This document shows positions 9,023 to 17,622 of a stretch of 64,000 nucleotides of DNA, in pieces; position 1 is the stretch's first letter; the number at the start of each line of letters is the position of its first letter. The notes beneath the pieces are model-generated. The model saw nothing but the letters and a program-made list of their open reading frames with translations, was not told where the DNA came from and made no database searches. Origin of the DNA: Xanthomonas sp. Leaf131 (GTDB lineage Bacteria > Pseudomonadota > Gammaproteobacteria > Xanthomonadales > Xanthomonadaceae); the NCBI RefSeq assembly GCF_001423495.1, contig NZ_LMOG01000022.1:62001-126000 (forward strand). The letters are read 5' to 3'. The translations under genes were made by a program, and so were the position numbers.

Positions 9023-10117
9023 CTAAAACAACTGCCCCTGCGGCGATTCCGGCACCGGCTTGGCCGGCGGAGCAGGGCGCCGAAACTTGCCGGTGTCCAA
9101 CGGCGGCATCTGACGCGCGTCGAAACCGGATCGGCGGTGGACCAGCGCGAAGCGGCGCGCCAACAGGTCTGCGTAGACACCTTGTCCGCGCATGCGCGTA
9201 CCGAAGGCGCTGTCGTAATCCTTGCCTCCGCGCAGCTGCTGGATCGTGCTCATCACGTGCTCGGCGCGCTGCGGGTGATGGGTCTGCAGCCAGTCGCGAA
9301 ACAACGGCGCCACTTCGTGCGGCAGCCGCAGCAACACATAACCGGCACTGTCCGCGCCGGCATCGGCAGCAGCCTGCAGAATCGCTTCCAGTTCGTGGTC
9401 GTTGATCCACGGAATCACCGGCGCGGCCATCACCCCGACCGGCACGCCGGCGGCGTGCAACGCACGCATCGCGCGCAGGCGTGCATGCGGGGCGGACGCG
9501 CGCGGTTCGAGCTTGGCCGACACGTGTGGGTCTAGCGTGGTCACCGAAAAATGCACGTTGACCAGCCCCTCGCGCGCCAGCGGCGCAAGCAGATCCAGAT
9601 CGCGCGTCACCAACGCGTTCTTGGTGATTAGCGTGAACGGATGCCGGGTTTCCCATAGCACCTCGATCAATTGCCGCGTCAACGCATGCTTACGTTCGAT
9701 CGGCTGATACGCATCGGTGTTGATGCCCAATGCGATCGGGCTGGGCACATAGCCCGGCCGCGACAACTCGCGCCGCAACACCTCCGGCGCATTGGTCTTG
9801 GCGAACAATTTTGTCTCGAAATCCAATCCGGGCGAGAGATTGAGATACGCATGCGAGGGCCGCGCAAAGCAGTAGCTACACCCATGCTCGCAACCCCGAT
9901 AGGGATTCACCGATTGCGAGAACCCGATATCCGGCGATTGATTGCGGCTGATGATGCTGCGCGCGGTTTCCTCGGTGACCTGCGTCCGCAATGCGGGCGA
10001 GGCGAACTCCTCGCTGTCGTCCGCGTCCCAACCATCGTCCACCGCCTGCTGGGTGGTAACTTCAAAGCGTCCGGGCAGATGGCCGGTCGCACCCCGGCCC
10101 TTGATTGCAGTTGCCAT
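9023..10117 (-). CDS. PA0069-type radical SAM protein
   Basis: A 364-residue radical S-adenosylmethionine protein. The cluster-binding motif is YRGCEHGCSYCFAR with Cys76, Cys80 and Cys83 (CxxxCxxC). The SPGLDFETKLFAKTNAPEVLRREL and TLITKNALVTRDLDLL segments are typical of the PA0069/Rv2578c-like family related to spore photoproduct lyase, whose reaction in non-sporulating bacteria is unknown. The start at 10117 gives MATAIKGRGATGHLPGRFE, consistent with the family. It overlaps no neighbour and is convergent with the oxygenase. Confidence 0.88.
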   Translation of the reverse strand: MATAIKGRGATGHLPGRFEVTTQQAVDDGWDADDSEEFASPALRTQVTEETARSIISRNQSPDIGFSQSVNPYRGCEHGCSYCFARPSHAYLNLSPGLDFETKLFAKTNAPEVLRRELSRPGYVPSPIALGINTDAYQPIERKHALTRQLIEVLWETRHPFTLITKNALVTRDLDLLAPLAREGLVNVHFSVTTLDPHVSAKLEPRASAPHARLRAMRALHAAGVPVGVMAAPVIPWINDHELEAILQAAADAGADSAGYVLLRLPHEVAPLFRDWLQTHHPQRAEHVMSTIQQLRGGKDYDSAFGTRMRGQGVYADLLARRFALVHRRSGFDARQMPPLDTGKFRRPAPPAKPVPESPQGQLF

Positions 10118-10253
10118 CGCGCCATCGTACGGCCGGCAGGTCTCACATGCCGCGACCGCGCACGCGACACCATGAAGCTTTCATCCGCGTGCACCGCCGT
10201 CGCGTTGGCTGCCTGGTCATCGCTGTGAGGCGTGCGGGCCGTAGAATCCGCGC

Positions 10254-11714
10254 ATGCTCGCATCTGCACAGGGCGCGTGGGAGTGGCTGGCCACCATTCC
10301 ACACCTCGAAGCGCTCCTCCTCGCCGCCTACGTGTTGTACCTGCTGTGGATCGCCAGCTGGATCGTGCTGCAGAAGCGCGAGCCGGTGGCCACGCTGAGC
10401 TGGGTGCTGTCGCTGGCTGCGCTGCCGTATCTGGGCCTGCTGATCTATTACTGGCTCGGCCCGCAGAAGGTCAAACGTCAGCGCCTGCGCCGCGGCCGCT
10501 CGCGCTCGGGCATGGAAAGCTACGACAGCGTCTGCCCACCGGATGCCGACTGCACCGAGCTGGCCAAGATCGCCCAGTCCACCACTGGCCTGGCGCCCAG
10601 CAGCGCCACCGAAGTGCATTGGCTGGTCGATGGCGCGGCCACCTATGCCGCCATCATCGAAGCGATCGGTGGCGCGCGCGACCACATCCATCTGGAGTAC
10701 TACATCTTCCAGCCCGACCACACCGGCACCGCGATCTGCGACGCCTTGATGGAGCGCGCACGTGCCGGTGTCAAAGTGCGCTTGCTGATGGATGCGGTGG
10801 GTTCTTCGGCGATGACCCGGCGCAGCTTGCGCACCTTGCGCGAGGCCGGGGTGGAGACCGCCTGGTTCCATCCCTCGCAGTTGCTCAAGCCGTTCAAGCG
10901 GCCGTGGTTGAACCTGCGCACCCACCGCAAAGTGATCGTCATCGACGGCCGCATCGGCTTCACCGGCGGCATCAACGTCACCGACGACGAAAACGAGCAA
11001 GTGCGCAGCGATGCCTACCGCGACCTGCACGTGCGCCTGCAAGGCCACGTGGTGCGCAGCCTGCAGCTGGTGTTCCTGGAAGACTGGCTCTACGCCACCC
11101 GGCAGGGCCGCCCGGCGTTTCACGGTCAGCAGCTGTGGCCGGAGGATGTGCCGACCCGCGCGCAAGGCGATGTCGATGCGCAGGTGCTGGTCTCCGGGCC
11201 GGATTCGTCGTGGGAGGCGATCCACCGGCTGATGGTCGCCGCGATCCACGAAGCCAGGCACCGCGTCTGGCTGGTCACCCCATACTTCGTCCCGGGCGAG
11301 GCCGCGCGCATGGCGCTGACCTCGGCCGCATTGGGTGGCCTGGACGTGCGCCTGCTGGTGCCACGCGTCAGCGATTCGCGCCTGGTCACCTACGCAGCGC
11401 GCTCGTATTTCGACGAACTACTCGAGGCCGGCGTGCGCATCTACGAATACGGCCCGCGCATGCTGCACACCAAGGCGCTGCTGGTCGACGATGAGGTCAG
11501 TATCGTCGGCAGCGCCAATTTCGACAGCCGCAGCTTCCGGCTGAATTTCGAATTGTCCATGCTGTTCCGCGACCAGGCAGTGGCGGCAGAACTGGCGGGG
11601 TTGATCGGCACCGACCTAGAAAACGCGCAGGAAGTGCGCTTCGTGCGACGCCGGCCCCTGTGGCGCTCGCGTCTTCCCGAAGCCTTCGCACGGCTGCTGT
11701 CGCCGCTGCTGTGA
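10254..11714 (+). CDS. cls: Cardiolipin synthase (phospholipase D superfamily)
   Basis: A 486-residue inner-membrane enzyme that condenses phosphatidylglycerol into cardiolipin. Two transmembrane segments lie at about 18-38 and 46-67, and two HKD motifs follow: HRKVIVIDG (His224, Lys226, Asp231) and HTKALLVDD (His405, Lys407, Asp412) with the GSANFDSRS extension. The length matches ClsA-type enzymes. The ATG at 10254 is only 6 nt after a TAGAAT -10-like hexamer (10242-10247) and has no Shine-Dalgarno, suggesting a leaderless transcript. Confidence 0.92.
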   Translation: MLASAQGAWEWLATIPHLEALLLAAYVLYLLWIASWIVLQKREPVATLSWVLSLAALPYLGLLIYYWLGPQKVKRQRLRRGRSRSGMESYDSVCPPDADCTELAKIAQSTTGLAPSSATEVHWLVDGAATYAAIIEAIGGARDHIHLEYYIFQPDHTGTAICDALMERARAGVKVRLLMDAVGSSAMTRRSLRTLREAGVETAWFHPSQLLKPFKRPWLNLRTHRKVIVIDGRIGFTGGINVTDDENEQVRSDAYRDLHVRLQGHVVRSLQLVFLEDWLYATRQGRPAFHGQQLWPEDVPTRAQGDVDAQVLVSGPDSSWEAIHRLMVAAIHEARHRVWLVTPYFVPGEAARMALTSAALGGLDVRLLVPRVSDSRLVTYAARSYFDELLEAGVRIYEYGPRMLHTKALLVDDEVSIVGSANFDSRSFRLNFELSMLFRDQAVAAELAGLIGTDLENAQEVRFVRRRPLWRSRLPEAFARLLSPLL

Positions 11715-11789
11715 ACCGTGCCAACCGCGCCCACGTGGAACCTCGCCGGGCGCGGCGCTACACTGCCGCCACTCATTGGGGAGCTCGTC

Positions 11790-12059
11790 ATGCACTGGCT
11801 GTTTCTGCTTATGGCACTGGGTGCGCTGGTGCTGGCTTTCAGCACGCCGCACGTGTGGTTACTGGTGGTCTCGCTGCTGGTGGCATTGCTGCTGTTGCTG
11901 CTGTGGACGCGCGGCTGGTTCGCCTCTCGCATGGACGACACCCAGCGCGATACCAGCAGCATGATCGACCCGGCCGAACTGCGCCGTCTGCGCGAAGTGG
12001 CCGAAGCCCGCAAGGCCGCCGCGCTCGCCGCCACGCGCGACGGCGAGCCGCAGGCCTGA
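11790..12059 (+). CDS. Small two-span membrane protein of unknown function
   Basis: An 89-residue protein with two hydrophobic helices at about 3-19 and 21-38 ([31 protein letters not shown]) and a charged cytoplasmic tail ending in an Arg/Ala-rich helix. The ATG at 11790 follows GGGGAG. The frame is open upstream, but this start gives a sensible membrane N-terminus. It sits 10 bp before pdxJ and probably shares a transcript. Confidence 0.7.
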   Translation: MHWLFLLMALGALVLAFSTPHVWLLVVSLLVALLLLLLWTRGWFASRMDDTQRDTSSMIDPAELRRLREVAEARKAAALAATRDGEPQA

Positions 12060-12069
12060 GAGCGACGTT

Positions 12070-12837
12070 GTGACCACCCAGCTCAGTGTCAACGTCAATA
12101 AGATCGCGGTGCTGCGCAATTCGCGTGGCGGGCACGATCCCCATGTCGTGCAGGCCGCACGCACCTGCATCGCAGCCGGCGCGCACGGCATCACCGTGCA
12201 TCCACGCCCGGACCAACGGCATATCCGCGCCGACGACGTGCTGGCACTGAGTGCGCTCACCCGCGCGCACGGCGTCGAATTCAATATCGAAGGCAACCCG
12301 TTTGCGCCACCGCGCGACGGCTATCCGGGGCTGCTGGAATTATGTCGCCTCACGCGTCCTGAGCAGGTCACCCTGGTGCCCGACGGCGATGGACAACTGA
12401 CCTCCGATCACGGATTCGATTTTGCGCAGGACACCGCCCAACTCGCCACGCTGATTGCCTCGTTCAAGGCAATCGGTGCGCGCGTGAGTTTATTCGTCGA
12501 TGCCGGTCATCCGGATATCGCTCAAGCGGCGGTGCTCGGTGCAGACCGCATCGAGTTGTATACCGGCCCGTACGCGCAAGCGCATGCGAACGGTCATCCG
12601 GACGCGGCGCTCGCGCTGTTTGCCGGGGCTGCGCAACGTGCCAGCGCCGCAGGCCTGGGCATCAATGCCGGGCACGATTTATCGCAGGACAACCTGGGCG
12701 ACTTTCTCAACGTCGTCCCCGGCGTGCTTGAAGTATCGATCGGCCACGCGCTGATCGGCGAGGCCTTGTATCAGGGGCTCGATGCGACCGTGCGTGCGTA
12801 TCTGCAGATACTGCGCAGCGCGTCGGTCGGCGTTTGA
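12070..12837 (+). CDS. pdxJ: Pyridoxine 5'-phosphate synthase
   Basis: A 255-residue TIM-barrel enzyme that condenses 1-deoxyxylulose 5-phosphate with 3-amino-2-oxopropyl phosphate, the last ring-forming step of DXP-dependent vitamin B6 synthesis. Diagnostic segments are [58 protein letters not shown] and [10 protein letters not shown]. It starts with GTG at 12070. It is slightly longer than the E. coli enzyme. Confidence 0.95.
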   Translation: MTTQLSVNVNKIAVLRNSRGGHDPHVVQAARTCIAAGAHGITVHPRPDQRHIRADDVLALSALTRAHGVEFNIEGNPFAPPRDGYPGLLELCRLTRPEQVTLVPDGDGQLTSDHGFDFAQDTAQLATLIASFKAIGARVSLFVDAGHPDIAQAAVLGADRIELYTGPYAQAHANGHPDAALALFAGAAQRASAAGLGINAGHDLSQDNLGDFLNVVPGVLEVSIGHALIGEALYQGLDATVRAYLQILRSASVGV

Positions 12838-12863
12838 GATACTCAGTTGAATAAGCACATTTA

Positions 12864-13040
12864 TCAAAAACGACTGCACTGACCGCAATATTGGACGCGG
12901 TCTGTGTTCAAAATAGCATAGACCTCTGGATTCCCGCGCGTCGATTCCTGCCTGCCATCTACGATGCGCCTGACGACCGCCAACCACGTCTCGTCAGTTA
13001 CTTTAAAGTCGCTAAACGCTGAAAAAATCATTATCCGCAT
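12864..13040 (-). CDS. Possible small protein of 58 residues
   Basis: The minus-strand frame from ATG 13040 encodes MRIMIFSAFSDFKVTDETW... ending VQYCGQCSRF, 58 residues with a C-x-x-C near the end. The region is distinctly more AT-rich than its neighbours. I do not recognise the protein. The only initiation signal is weak, and a perfect inverted repeat sits just upstream (13043-13061). It could also be the 3' remnant of a larger gene, or non-coding. Confidence 0.35.
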   Translation of the reverse strand: MRIMIFSAFSDFKVTDETWLAVVRRIVDGRQESTRGNPEVYAILNTDRVQYCGQCSRF

Positions 13041-13063
13041 CGAGGCAGACTTTCTCTGCCTTG
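13041..13063 (-). other. Inverted repeat after exbD3
   Basis: AGGCAGA (13043-13049), CTTTC loop and TCTGCCT (13055-13061) form a 7-bp perfect stem, 22 nt beyond the exbD3 stop. On the minus strand a T6 run follows only after about 11 nt, so it is not a textbook terminator. Confidence 0.5.
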
Positions 13064-13084
13064 ATGCACGATTAACTCCATGAG

Positions 13085-13492
13085 TTACTGCACAAAACTG
13101 ATGCGATCGGCCTGCGCATTGTTTGCCGCAGCCAATACCTTGGCCATCACTGCATACTCGGCATAGGCACTCACGGCAATCCGCAGTTCCGGCTGATTCC
13201 CAGCTGTTTCGCGCATCTGTTCGATCAAGCGCGGCTGTAACTCTTGCAGCGTCACCGGGCTGGCATTCCAGAACACCTGGCCGTCGGCCTCCACACGCAA
13301 CGCGATCGGTGCGGGCGGTTCCAATTGTCGCCGCGGTGGATCGCTGCGCTGTGGCAGATCCACCGTGATCGTTCGCGTCAGCATCGGCGCGGTGACAATG
13401 AAGATGATCAACAACACCAACATGACATCCACCAGCGGCGTGACATTGATCTCCGCCAGCGGTCCCCGATTGCCTGTCGTACTGAAAGCCAT
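13085..13492 (-). CDS. exbD: ExbD/TolR-type proton-channel accessory protein, third copy (exbD3)
   Basis: A 135-residue single-pass inner-membrane protein. The N-terminus is cytoplasmic, the transmembrane helix is at about 19-40 and carries the essential Asp22 (TPLVDVMLV), and a periplasmic domain follows. It is most like the second exbD of this locus (shared [22 protein letters not shown] and NQPELRI...[12 protein letters not shown]). The start at 13492 has a strong AGGAGG. It lies about 230 bp downstream of exbD2 and beyond that gene's terminator, so it is probably transcribed separately. Confidence 0.9.
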   Translation of the reverse strand: MAFSTTGNRGPLAEINVTPLVDVMLVLLIIFIVTAPMLTRTITVDLPQRSDPPRRQLEPPAPIALRVEADGQVFWNASPVTLQELQPRLIEQMRETAGNQPELRIAVSAYAEYAVMAKVLAAANNAQADRISFVQ

Positions 13493-13648
13493 GACTGCCT
13501 CCTGTGCTGTGAGCGTGGGTGCAGCACGATCGAGCATACACCTGGCCACGCGCGGCGGAAGGGCAGGGTGGCTACAGGAGAGCAGCGCTCATCTAGCACG
13601 CCGAAACTTGGCGCGCCGAAAGTGGCACCCTGCCAATCGATCCGGCAT

Positions 13649-13678
13649 AAAAAAACGCCACCGTTTCCGGTGGCGTTG
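13649..13678 (-). terminator. Rho-independent terminator after exbD2
   Basis: Stem ACGCCACCG-TTTC-CGGTGGCGT; read on the minus strand it is followed by seven T residues, the classical arrangement. It separates the tonB-exbB-exbD1-exbD2 transcript from exbD3. Confidence 0.92.
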
Positions 13679-13718
13679 CAGTCGCGTCATGACTGTTGTG
13701 TTGCGGTCTTGCGATGTC

Positions 13719-14129
13719 TTACTGCATGAAGCCGATTTTCTTCATCTGCGAGTTCTTTGCCGCAGCCAGGACTTTGGCCATCACCTCGTACTCCGCGTCC
13801 TGGTTCGCATCGATGCGCAGTTCCGGCTGATTGGTCGGATCGCTGGCGATCACTTCTTCCATCTTCTGCTGCAGCTGATCCACCGGCACTGGACTGTTGT
13901 TCCAGAACACCTGGTTGCTCGCGTCGATCCGCAACTCGATCGGCGGCGGCGGTTCGGTCGTCTGCGGTGGCGGGTTGAGCACCCGCTGCGGCAGATCCAC
14001 GGCGATCGGATAAGTCATGATCGGCGCGGTCACGATGAAGATGATCAGCAGCACCAACATCACATCCACCAGGGGCGTGACGTTGATATCGGCCATCGGG
14101 CCACGGCTTCCACCGGTACTGAATGCCAT
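13719..14129 (-). CDS. exbD: ExbD/TolR-type protein, second copy
   Basis: A 136-residue ExbD family protein with the transmembrane Asp22 in [11 protein letters not shown] and a proline-rich linker ([12 protein letters not shown]) before the periplasmic domain. With ExbB it uses the proton gradient to drive TonB. In X. campestris pv. campestris the equivalent second exbD is known to be dispensable for iron uptake but needed for eliciting a plant response, which would make it a specialised partner. It lies 3 bp downstream of the first exbD and ends at a terminator. Confidence 0.93.
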   Translation of the reverse strand: MAFSTGGSRGPMADINVTPLVDVMLVLLIIFIVTAPIMTYPIAVDLPQRVLNPPPQTTEPPPPIELRIDASNQVFWNNSPVPVDQLQQKMEEVIASDPTNQPELRIDANQDAEYEVMAKVLAAAKNSQMKKIGFMQ

Positions 14130-14132
14130 GGC

Positions 14133-14555
14133 TTATTGCCCCTTCACTTTGGTCGCGACGAAACCGATGTCCAACATGCCCTGACCCTGCGCGATCTTGG
14201 TGATCTCGTTGATCGTACGCATCTTGGTGGTGCGGTCGCCACGCAGGTTGAGCGGCGGTTGCGGTGTCTGCTGTGCGGCGGTGGACAGGCGCGACTCCAA
14301 GGCTTCCTTGGAAATCGGCTCGTCATTCCAGTACAGCGACCCATCTTCCTTGACGGCCAGAGTGATCGGCGCGGCACGTTTCTCCGGCTCTTCCTTCTGG
14401 ACCAAGTTGGCCTCGGGCAGCTCCACCTTGACCTTATGGGACATCAGCGGTGCCGTAATGATGAAGATGATCAGCAGCACCAACATCACGTCCACAAGGG
14501 GCGTCACATTGATGTCGGCCATCGGGCCACCGCTGTTTCCACTACTGAAGGCCAT
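14133..14555 (-). CDS. exbD: ExbD/TolR-type protein, first copy
   Basis: A 140-residue ExbD protein with the conserved [19 protein letters not shown] transmembrane segment (Asp22) and a periplasmic domain with a charged linker (QKEEPEKRAA). It diverges from the other two copies in the C-terminal half (LNLRGDRTTKMRTINEITKIAQ), matching canonical ExbD more closely. It lies 46 bp after exbB in the same operon. Confidence 0.94.
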   Translation of the reverse strand: MAFSSGNSGGPMADINVTPLVDVMLVLLIIFIITAPLMSHKVKVELPEANLVQKEEPEKRAAPITLAVKEDGSLYWNDEPISKEALESRLSTAAQQTPQPPLNLRGDRTTKMRTINEITKIAQGQGMLDIGFVATKVKGQ

Positions 14556-14601
14556 AACTGGCTCCGTCTAAATCGTTGCGAAGTCGTTCTTTACTACCGG
14601 A

Positions 14602-15363
14602 TTAGCGAACGCGCGAACCGGTGGCGAAGAAGTCGTGCAGGTCGTGGGCGAAGGTGTCGAACTTGGCGATCACCGAGCTGTTGACCTTGGAGAAGAAGTT
14701 GAACGCGAACACCGCCGGGATGGCGACGAACAGACCGATCGCGGTCATGATCAGCGCTTCACCCACCGGGCCGGCAACGGCGTCGATGGAGGCCGAACCG
14801 GTCGCACCAATCTTAATCAGTGCGCCGTAGATGCCCCACACGGTACCGAGCAGACCGACGAACGGTGCGGTCGCACCGACGGTGGCGAGCAGGGTCATGC
14901 CGGACTGCAGACGGGTGCTTTCGCGGGTCACGGCCTGACGCAGGGCGCGATCGACGAATTCCGAACGGCTCAGGCTTTCGCCCACACCGCCGGCGCCGCC
15001 TTCGGCACGCTGGTGGTGAGCGGCAGCCTGGGCTGCGTCCAGCGCGATCTTGGAGAACGGCTCGGAAGCCGGCTGCTCTTCCATGGCGCGGATGGCGTCC
15101 TGCGCATTCGGGGCATCCCAGAACGCGGTGGTGACGCGGTCAGCCGCGCTCTTCAGACGGGTGGCGCGGAAAATGTTGATGACAGTCCAGTACCAGGAGG
15201 CGGCGGACATGGCGATCAGGGTGATCAGAACGACCCAGGACACGGCGAAGTCGCCGGGCTGAGAGGTCATTTCGGTGATCAGATGCTCGAAGCCCATCTG
15301 CGAAAGAGCGGCCGACGGATTGGAGCCCCCTGCAGCGGCGGCGATAAAGAATTCCTGCAGCAT
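14602..15363 (-). CDS. exbB: ExbB/TolQ/MotA-type proton channel subunit
   Basis: A 253-residue three-helix inner-membrane protein forming the proton channel that energises TonB. The helices are at about 40-60, 155-180 and 205-228, with the conserved GLLGTVWGI turn and the TAIGLFVAIPAVFAFNFF helix containing the family Thr. A region at 115-130 is Gly-rich. It follows tonB by 84 bp with a GC-rich hairpin in between. Confidence 0.95.
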   Translation of the reverse strand: MLQEFFIAAAAGGSNPSAALSQMGFEHLITEMTSQPGDFAVSWVVLITLIAMSAASWYWTVINIFRATRLKSAADRVTTAFWDAPNAQDAIRAMEEQPASEPFSKIALDAAQAAAHHQRAEGGAGGVGESLSRSEFVDRALRQAVTRESTRLQSGMTLLATVGATAPFVGLLGTVWGIYGALIKIGATGSASIDAVAGPVGEALIMTAIGLFVAIPAVFAFNFFSKVNSSVIAKFDTFAHDLHDFFATGSRVR

Positions 15364-15422
15364 GACGCTTACCTTTGTTGTGTGTGGTGATGAAGGGTGG
15401 AGCGAAAGGAAGACAGGATCCT

Positions 15423-15442
15423 GGGCCGGCCGTAGCCGGCCC
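15423..15442 (-). other. Stem-loop between tonB and exbB
   Basis: GGGCCGGC-CGTA-GCCGGCCC forms an 8-bp all-GC stem just after the tonB stop codon. There is no T run, so a role in mRNA stability or partial attenuation between tonB and exbB is more likely than full termination. Confidence 0.55.
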
Positions 15443-15447
15443 GTGGA

Positions 15448-16119
15448 TCAGTTCAGAGCAAAGTTGACCGGGACGCGGACACGTCCGGCGGCTTTCTGCC
15501 CGTTGACAGTGGAAGCATTGAACTTCCACTTGCGTGCTGCGTCCATCGCGGCACGGTCAAGGTCGCGGTTGCGGCTGGACTTTTCGACCGACACATTGGT
15601 CACGTTGCCGCTTGCATCCACATCCACGATCAGGATGACCTCACCTTGTACACCGGCACGGAATGCAGCCGGCGGATACTTCGGCGGGTTCATGTTCTTG
15701 GACGAGATATCGACACTGGCGCCGATGTCATTCGGCGGTTGCGGCGGAGACGGTGGGCTCGGCGGCGTGACGATATCGCTAGGACGGGGTTCGGGAACGT
15801 CGACCACCGGAGCTTCCGGCGGCGGCGGAACCGGTGACGGCTTCGGCGGCGACAGATTCTTGACCGGCGGCGGCGGCTTGTCTTCCGGCGGCGGCGGCGG
15901 CGGCGGCGGCGGGGGAGGAGGCGGTGCATCCACCAGGGTAACCATGGTGGTGCGCTCCTTCTCAGCCGGAGCCTTCGGCGCCACTGCAGGGATCAGCAAC
16001 ATCATCAGTGCAGTGAGGTGCAAGGCAATTACAAAAGCAATGCCGATAATGCGGGCCCAGCTCAGACCCTGGTTCCCGGCATCATAGTCATGCCTGTGGA
16101 TAACGAGTTGTTCCGTCAT
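15448..16119 (-). CDS. tonB: TonB energy transducer
   Basis: A 223-residue TonB protein. A transmembrane anchor lies at about 24-46 (IIGIAFVIALHLTALMMLL), followed by a periplasm-spanning proline-rich region (about 65-130) with an uninterrupted run of 13 prolines, and a C-terminal TonB domain (about 145-223; YPPAAFRAGVQGEVILIVDVDASGNV). TonB transmits inner-membrane energy to the many TonB-dependent receptors, four of which are encoded in this window. The proline run is encoded by a GGC-repeat tract (15887-15910, plus strand), a possible slippage site. Confidence 0.96.
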   Translation of the reverse strand: MTEQLVIHRHDYDAGNQGLSWARIIGIAFVIALHLTALMMLLIPAVAPKAPAEKERTTMVTLVDAPPPPPPPPPPPPPEDKPPPPVKNLSPPKPSPVPPPPEAPVVDVPEPRPSDIVTPPSPPSPPQPPNDIGASVDISSKNMNPPKYPPAAFRAGVQGEVILIVDVDASGNVTNVSVEKSSRNRDLDRAAMDAARKWKFNASTVNGQKAAGRVRVPVNFALN

Positions 16120-16271
16120 GCGCCAATGGCTCTTTCAGTGGGGGCCCGGATCACGGTGATGATCCCCAGGTTTTCGGACGGCTTTGACACCGCAGGAACT
16201 CCCAAGCTTATACCAATCCCGAGTCCTGTAACCACTAAAAACACAGGGATTTCGGGGGTTTATTTTCTTTT

Positions 16272-17468
16272 TTACTTCAGGTTGATGATCTTCTTTGCGT
16301 CTTCGGGTTTTTTAACACCCTTGGCGATCGCTTGCTGGGCCGCCTGCTTGGCCTCGGGGATACGGCCTTCCGAATGCAGCACCTTGGCCAGATTCAGATA
16401 GGTCTCGCCGTCCTTGGAAAGCGGTGCGGCTTTCTGCCAATTCTCGACGGCTTTGGGCACGTCCTCGCTGTAGTAATAGGACTGAGCCAACGCAAGGTAT
16501 GTCTGATAATCAGGCTTGAGGATGCCTTTTTGCATACCTTCGTTAATGACGGCAATGACGTCCTTTTCCTTGTTCTCGGTGTTGGCGTAGATCGAGTACA
16601 ACTGCTTGTACTCCTTCTCCTCGGTCAACTGCCCGGCAGCGCGCAGCTTGTCCATGACAGCGGCGGCCTTGTCCATCTGGTCGGCTTGCATGTACATGCT
16701 GGCCAGATTGAGCTGAGCCTTTTTGTCGTTGGGCGTCTTGGCGGCGATCGCCTCGGCGGTGGCGACGGCCTCACCGGTCTGGCCGGCTTCGGCGTAGGAG
16801 GCCATCAACAACTGGTTCCAGGTGTCCTTGGGCTCGGGCGAGGCGGCGATGGCCTGCTTCAGCACCGGGATCGCGTCCTTGTAGCGCTCGGCCTGGTACA
16901 GCGCCTGCCCCTTGAGGATCAGATCTTCCGGACGCTGCGACTTGCTTTCGTCCAGATACTTGTCCAGCGTGGCCAAGCCCTCGGCCTGCTGGTCGTCCTG
17001 CATCTGCAACTGGGCCAGCATCAGCATCGACTGGAACTGGCCGTTGTTGTCCAGCGCGTTCAGGCCGATCGCCTGCTGCAGGTATTTCTTGGCAGCGGCG
17101 GTGTCGTCCAGGTTGTAGGCAGCCTGCGCGGCGAGCTGCGCGGCCAGCGCCTTGTCAGCTTCGTTGGCAGCGGCGTTGGCCAGGATTTCATCGGCCTGGG
17201 TGCGCACGCCGGGGTAGTCCTCGCCCTTGTTGAAGGTTTCGATCAGCTTCTGCAGCTTGCTGCCCAGCTTGGACGAGGGCTTGATCGTCGGCGCGGCGCG
17301 GGTGGACTGCGGGTACAGCTCTTCGGCCTTGCCGCTGCCCTTGGACTTGCGGCTGGCACGCTCGGAGGAGCGATCCGACTGCGCGACCGCATCGGCAACG
17401 ACAGCCCCGCCCAACGACGCGGCGATGAACAGGGACAACAGGGCTTGCTTGCGCTTGAGCAGTTTCAT
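16272..17468 (-). CDS. Exported TPR-repeat protein
   Basis: A 398-residue protein with a signal peptide (LFIAASLGGAVVADAVAQ), a basic Ser/Lys-rich linker, and helical tetratricopeptide-like repeats from about 70 to the end (AYNLDDTAAAKKYLQQAIGLN, QAERYKDAIPVLKQAI, YLNLAKVLHSEGRIPEAKQAAQQAI). It is probably a periplasmic scaffold. Its position immediately upstream of tonB suggests, but does not show, a link with the TonB machinery; about 150 bp separate the two, so tonB may have its own promoter. Confidence 0.85.
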   Translation of the reverse strand: MKLLKRKQALLSLFIAASLGGAVVADAVAQSDRSSERASRKSKGSGKAEELYPQSTRAAPTIKPSSKLGSKLQKLIETFNKGEDYPGVRTQADEILANAAANEADKALAAQLAAQAAYNLDDTAAAKKYLQQAIGLNALDNNGQFQSMLMLAQLQMQDDQQAEGLATLDKYLDESKSQRPEDLILKGQALYQAERYKDAIPVLKQAIAASPEPKDTWNQLLMASYAEAGQTGEAVATAEAIAAKTPNDKKAQLNLASMYMQADQMDKAAAVMDKLRAAGQLTEEKEYKQLYSIYANTENKEKDVIAVINEGMQKGILKPDYQTYLALAQSYYYSEDVPKAVENWQKAAPLSKDGETYLNLAKVLHSEGRIPEAKQAAQQAIAKGVKKPEDAKKIINLK

Positions 17469-17622
17469 GATTCACCTCGGACGAGCCGCCGTCGGGCGGT
17501 ACGAAAAGCGGAATGGAAGCTGTACGAAAAATCTGAGCCGGCAAACTTAGCAGAAAGTCTCAGTTCCCGAAAACGGTTTCCGTGCTGAGTTGCAACAAAG
17601 GGTGCCAATCAGCCCCCTGGTC

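Noticed and set aside
11728..11741. CGCCCACGTGGAAC as a fourth parS site
   Set aside because: Only 11 of 14 core bases match and it is not a full palindrome; it is probably chance.
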